Assembly (NCBI GenBank): GCA_046724395.1
Contig: JBKOWM010000102.1
Span: forward strand, 1-14,918
DNA: 14,918 nucleotides
Direction: 5' to 3'
Source: DATAEU01 sp046724395
GTDB taxonomy: Bacteria; Actinomycetota; UBA4738; HRBIN12
Shown here: positions 12,283 through 14,918 of the stretch, one piece after another
Numbering within the stretch: position 1 is the stretch's first letter
Layout of the letters: every line of letters starts with the position of its first letter
Program-made: the position numbers and the translations under genes
The notes under the pieces: model-generated
What the model was told of the DNA's origin: nothing
The model's database searches: none
Seen by the model: the letters and a program-made list of their open reading frames with translations, nothing else

Positions 12283-13836
12283 CTACGTGGGGCTCGGCGT
12301 CGGACTCGTCGAGGCCGAGACCGTCGGTGTCGGCGACGCGGTCGGGCCCGTCGCCGGCTCCACGCGTAGCGGGAGCTCGGCGGGAAGCGCCGCCTTCCCG
12401 TCCCGCTGGCGCGCCTCGATGATCACGCGATAGCTCCCGATCGTCGTCGGCGTGGCCTCCCACCGGACATCGAGCCGCGTACCGACCTGCCGCGGAACGT
12501 TCCAGAGCGTCGTTCCCGTCGGATCGATGATCGAGACCGACCACACGAGCGTTCGGGAGCCGCGGGCGACGATTCGCACGGAAACCGGAACGGCGACGAC
12601 GACCGATGCCGCGGACAGGTGTGGGGCGTAGAGCTTTGGCAGCCCGATTCGGGAGGCCACGTCGCGGATCCGCGGCAGGAGCGCGTAGAGCCGCGCGCCC
12701 GGGCAATCCGTCAGACCCGTATCGCGATGTCCGGAGATCGCGTGCAACCGGACGACCGTTCCGCGCCGGTAGCGCGTCGTCGATCCGCCGCCCGATGTCA
12801 TCGATTGGCGGCTCGAGGGGTTCACATGCGCGACGTCCAGCCGCCACGCAAGCAGACGCTCGAGCGCGCGGATGGCGGCGGGCGGGGGAGCTGCTACGTC
12901 GAACGCGCCCATCACGGCGACCGAGAACGCGCCGGTGTTGAACCCCATCTGGGCGGCCCCGATCACGTTGTTCGTGATCCCACCCGAGCGGCCCTCGAAC
13001 ACGTCGCCGTAACGATCGACCAGGAAGTTGTAGCCGATGTCGCACCAGCCGCGAACCTGCGTGTGGTAGGCGTATATCCCACGGACGACGTCGTCGGCCT
13101 GCGCACGCGTATAGGAGTTCGAGCCCGCCGTGTGGTGAACGAACGCGTTCGTCAGGAACGGCGCGACGTCTGGCGTGCAGTTCATGAGTCCAGGGTTCGC
13201 GCCCCATCGTTCCCGCGAGATGATGCGCGGACGCGGCGTCAACGCCTCGGCGGTCGGCATCCACGAGCCGTCCTCGAGCGACGGACCGGCTTCGGGGGGG
13301 CCGGTGCCTGGTCCGGCGGCGGTCCCGCTCGTGTTCAGGAAGATCGCGCGCAACGAGGCGATCGAGCTGACGCGCGGAAGCTCGAGGCCGACCCGCACGC
13401 ATCGCGAGCCGCCGGTCCAGAGGTAGTCCGATCCGCCAGAGGCGCTCGCCTCCTCCGTTCCCACGTCGGGCCCCGCCTCGGCGTCGAGTCGCACCGCCGG
13501 GCCGAGTGACCCCCGCCGATCGCCAGTCGCGACGATCAGGTGCGGCGAGCGCCCGAGCCGCTGCGTCCACGTGAACGCCACGCCGTCGAACCAGATGGAT
13601 GAGCACGTCGTGACGGCGCGCGTATGCGCTCGCGCGATCGCCCGCAGCGCGCCGCCCTCGGCGACCCCCATTCGCCCGCGTTCGAGTGCCGAGAGCGCGA
13701 TGGACGTCGTTCGCACGATGGCGTCGGGTGCGGCGGACGAGGGGACCGTCGGCACGCCGAGCAACACCATGCTCCCGACGCAGAGCACGAGGAGGGCGCG
13801 CAACGGTGCGCGACGCGGGCGGCGGCGCTCGGCCAT
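12283..13836 (-). CDS. Secreted N-acetylmuramoyl-L-alanine amidase (PGRP/amidase_2 type)
   Basis: A 517-residue exported cell-wall hydrolase expected to cut the bond between muramic acid and the stem peptide. The N terminus is a typical signal peptide: a basic stretch (residues 3-13), a hydrophobic core (14-30) and a probable cleavage after SSA near 35. An uncharacterised region follows, then the peptidoglycan-recognition amidase domain at about 203-395. It starts with SRERWGANP and has zinc ligands H234 (in FVHHTAGSN), H370 (in SGHRD) and C378 (in DCPG), plus the conserved GYNFLVDRYGDVFEGR segment. A beta-rich, Ig-like region spans about 400-490, and the protein ends in a Pro/Ser/Thr tail suited to spanning the wall. 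The layout resembles actinobacterial secreted amidases. It is divergent from the maleylpyruvate-isomerase-family gene. Confidence 0.93.
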   Translation of the reverse strand: MAERRRPRRAPLRALLVLCVGSMVLLGVPTVPSSAAPDAIVRTTSIALSALERGRMGVAEGGALRAIARAHTRAVTTCSSIWFDGVAFTWTQRLGRSPHLIVATGDRRGSLGPAVRLDAEAGPDVGTEEASASGGSDYLWTGGSRCVRVGLELPRVSSIASLRAIFLNTSGTAAGPGTGPPEAGPSLEDGSWMPTAEALTPRPRIISRERWGANPGLMNCTPDVAPFLTNAFVHHTAGSNSYTRAQADDVVRGIYAYHTQVRGWCDIGYNFLVDRYGDVFEGRSGGITNNVIGAAQMGFNTGAFSVAVMGAFDVAAPPPAAIRALERLLAWRLDVAHVNPSSRQSMTSGGGSTTRYRRGTVVRLHAISGHRDTGLTDCPGARLYALLPRIRDVASRIGLPKLYAPHLSAASVVVAVPVSVRIVARGSRTLVWSVSIIDPTGTTLWNVPRQVGTRLDVRWEATPTTIGSYRVIIEARQRDGKAALPAELPLRVEPATGPTASPTPTVSASTSPTPSPT

Positions 13837-13850
13837 GGCGACGACGGTCC

Positions 13851-13879
13851 CTTGTACACGCCTCGTCTAGATCCCGCAA
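13851..13879 (-). promoter_or_regulatory. Candidate amidase promoter
   Basis: On the minus strand TTGCGG (13879 to 13874) and TACAAG (13856 to 13851) are separated by 17 bp, with ATG 13836 fourteen bases after the -10. Each hexamer is a partial match. It lies within the same 63-bp divergent region as the promoter of the plus-strand gene. Confidence 0.3.
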
Positions 13880-13887
13880 CCACGCAC

Positions 13888-13893
13888 TACCAT
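13888..13893 (+). promoter_or_regulatory. -10 element of a leaderless promoter with a GTG start
   Basis: TACCAT is followed by six bases and then GTG 13900, the start of the maleylpyruvate-isomerase-family gene. No Shine-Dalgarno site is present, which fits leaderless translation. The -35 is not recognisable. Confidence 0.45.
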
Positions 13894-13899
13894 CAGCGC

Positions 13900-14595
13900 G
13901 TGACCCGCCCGAGCTTCGCCGCGCCCGCCGACTGCGTCGACGTCCTTGCGAGCGAGTGCGCCACGCTCTCCACCGTCGTTCTGCGGCTGGAGGAGGACGA
14001 CTTCGGCCGCGCAACGCGCTGTCCGCCGTGGGACGTGAAGGCTCTCCTGGCCCACGTCTGGCGCGGCGTGGACCGGATCGCCGTCTACACGGCCGCCCCA
14101 CCCCCGGACGAACCCGATAGCGACGCGATCTCGTATTTCCGACGCGGCTACGACCCGATCGTCGAAGCATCGGATGTCGCCGACCGGGCCATTGAGGTGG
14201 CGGCGAGGTTCGCGACCGGCGTCGACCTCGCCCGCGACTTCGACGATCGATGGCGGCAAGTCGCGGATGCCGCACGGACGATGCCACGCGAGCGGCTCGT
14301 GCGAACGTTCGGTCCGTGCCTTCGCCTCGACGAGTACGTCTGCACGCGCGTCCTCGAGGTCTCCGTGCACGGCCTCGACCTCGCGCACGCCCTCGGCCGC
14401 GAGCCGTGGCTCACACCGAGCGCCGCCGCGCTCGTCCGCGGGATGCTCGTTGCGATGCTCGGGGCCGAGCCGCCGCCCGAGCTCGGATGGGGCGACGCCC
14501 CGTTTTTCGAGACGGCGACCGGCCGCCGCCCACCGACCGCAGAGGAACGCCGGATCCTCGGACGGCTGGCGGACGAGCTGCCGTTGTTCTCGTGA
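13900..14595 (+). CDS. Mycothiol-dependent maleylpyruvate isomerase-family (DinB-fold) protein
   Basis: A 231-residue protein of the MDMPI/DinB-like superfamily, four-helix bundle proteins that bind a metal and often use a low-molecular-weight thiol cofactor. The family opening is seen in TRCPPWDVKALLAHV (residues 39-53), with H52 as a likely metal ligand. E153 and H157 in LEVSVHGLDLAHALG provide the other two. The H/E/H triad and its spacing match the mycothiol-dependent maleylpyruvate isomerase of Corynebacterium as I recall it. Most relatives have unknown substrates, so isomerase activity is not claimed. GTG 13900 is chosen on promoter spacing and because the family sequence begins soon after. 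Its TGA overlaps the GTG of the next gene, so the two are probably translated together. Confidence 0.78.
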   Translation: MTRPSFAAPADCVDVLASECATLSTVVLRLEEDDFGRATRCPPWDVKALLAHVWRGVDRIAVYTAAPPPDEPDSDAISYFRRGYDPIVEASDVADRAIEVAARFATGVDLARDFDDRWRQVADAARTMPRERLVRTFGPCLRLDEYVCTRVLEVSVHGLDLAHALGREPWLTPSAAALVRGMLVAMLGAEPPPELGWGDAPFFETATGRRPPTAEERRILGRLADELPLFS

Positions 14596-14918
14596 CGCGG
14601 CGGGACGCTCTCGCGGCCTTGAGCGCGGAGGTGATCGAGTGCCGGCGATGTCCGCGGCTTGTCGCGTGGCGGGAGGAGGTCGCCCGGACGAGGACGGCCC
14701 GATTCGCCGACCAGGAGTACTGGGGCAGGCCCGTCCCCGGGTGGGGCGACCCGCGCGCTCGAATCATGATCGTCGGACTCGCGCCGGCGGCGCATGGCGG
14801 CAACCGGACGGGCCGCATCTTCACCGGCGATCGATCGGGTGACTTCCTCTTCGCGTCGCTCCACCGCATCGGACTCGCGAACCGTGCCGAGTCGGTTTCC
14901 CGCGACGACGGGCTCCTC
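14592..14918 (+). CDS. Family-5 uracil-DNA glycosylase (partial, right edge)
   Basis: The first 109 residues of a protein cut by the window end. The start GTG 14592 overlaps the preceding stop in a GTGA arrangement. It shows the wording of family-5 (UDGb) uracil-DNA glycosylases: C17-x2-C20 in IECRRCPRL, ligands for the iron-sulphur cluster, then YWGRPVPGWGDP, the active-site loop GLAPAAHGGNRTGRIFTGD, and SGDFLFASLHRIGLAN. The Ala in GLAPAAHG, in place of the Asp/Asn used by other families, is typical of family 5. These enzymes remove uracil, and often hypoxanthine, from DNA in GC-rich and thermophilic bacteria. The C-terminal half, with the remaining cluster cysteines, lies outside the window. 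Confidence 0.92.
   Translation, partial: MTRRDALAALSAEVIECRRCPRLVAWREEVARTRTARFADQEYWGRPVPGWGDPRARIMIVGLAPAAHGGNRTGRIFTGDRSGDFLFASLHRIGLANRAESVSRDDGLL

Noticed and set aside
11825..14287. 820-residue minus-strand open frame
   Set aside because: It is Arg/Gly/Pro-rich, has no recognisable motifs, and overlaps the clear amidase gene in another frame; it is a shadow caused by high GC.
1..14918. CRISPR arrays, insertion sequences, attachment sites, tRNA or rRNA genes
   Set aside because: I saw no evenly spaced direct repeats, terminal inverted repeats with a transposase, integrase genes or RNA gene signatures on either strand.

Overview
This is an ordinary-looking, gene-dense chromosomal window from a very high-GC bacterium. 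Coding frames show a strong G/C bias at third codon positions, many starts are GTG, and genes are tightly packed with short overlaps. Several genes point to Actinomycetota or a nearby high-GC lineage such as a soil Chloroflexota class: an ECF sigma factor next to a zinc anti-sigma of the SigR/RsrA type, a protein of the mycothiol-dependent maleylpyruvate isomerase family, a PIG-L/LmbE deacetylase and a family-5 uracil-DNA glycosylase. I cannot fix the phylum from this sequence. I see no CRISPR array, insertion sequence, phage gene, tRNA or rRNA.

Layout. Positions 1-390 hold the start of a minus-strand gene that leaves the left edge and a small minus-strand zinc-finger protein. Positions 642-2946 hold two plus-strand phosphatases (PAP2 and Ppx/GppA). 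Positions 2960-4117 hold a minus-strand pair, a small membrane protein and an M50 (site-2-protease-like) peptidase. Positions 4200-5587 hold a stand-alone cyclic-nucleotide-binding domain protein and a glycosyltransferase-like protein that carries a cysteinyl-tRNA-synthetase-type tail at its N terminus. FtsH (minus, 5584-7596) is divergent from an ECF sigma factor and its zinc anti-sigma factor (7660-8479), followed by a tiny zinc-knuckle protein (8542-8730). A plus-strand run follows from 8865 to 12256: a possible 13-residue leader peptide, PIG-L deacetylase, S51 peptidase, endonuclease III, a GDPD-family phosphodiesterase and an unknown helical protein. A secreted peptidoglycan amidase (minus, 12283-13836) is divergent from the maleylpyruvate-isomerase-family gene (13900-14595), which overlaps the start of a family-5 uracil-DNA glycosylase cut by the right edge.

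How the genes fit together. Themes are envelope and proteolysis (FtsH, M50 peptidase, amidase, PAP2), redox/thiol stress (sigma/anti-sigma, PIG-L deacetylase, mycothiol-type enzyme) and repair of damaged bases (Nth, family-5 UDG). The most informative non-coding signal is a repeated start architecture: a -10-like hexamer exactly six bases before an ATG or GTG. It occurs at seven genes, five of them with a good or fair hexamer, and implies widespread leaderless transcription. Genes without it tend to have a clear Shine-Dalgarno site. The best single case is the 63-bp ftsH/sigma-factor intergenic region, where two oppositely directed promoters, each with a 17-bp spacer, share almost the same -35 bases. 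The most unusual protein is the fusion at 4646-5587. I found no convincing new defence or mobile system here.
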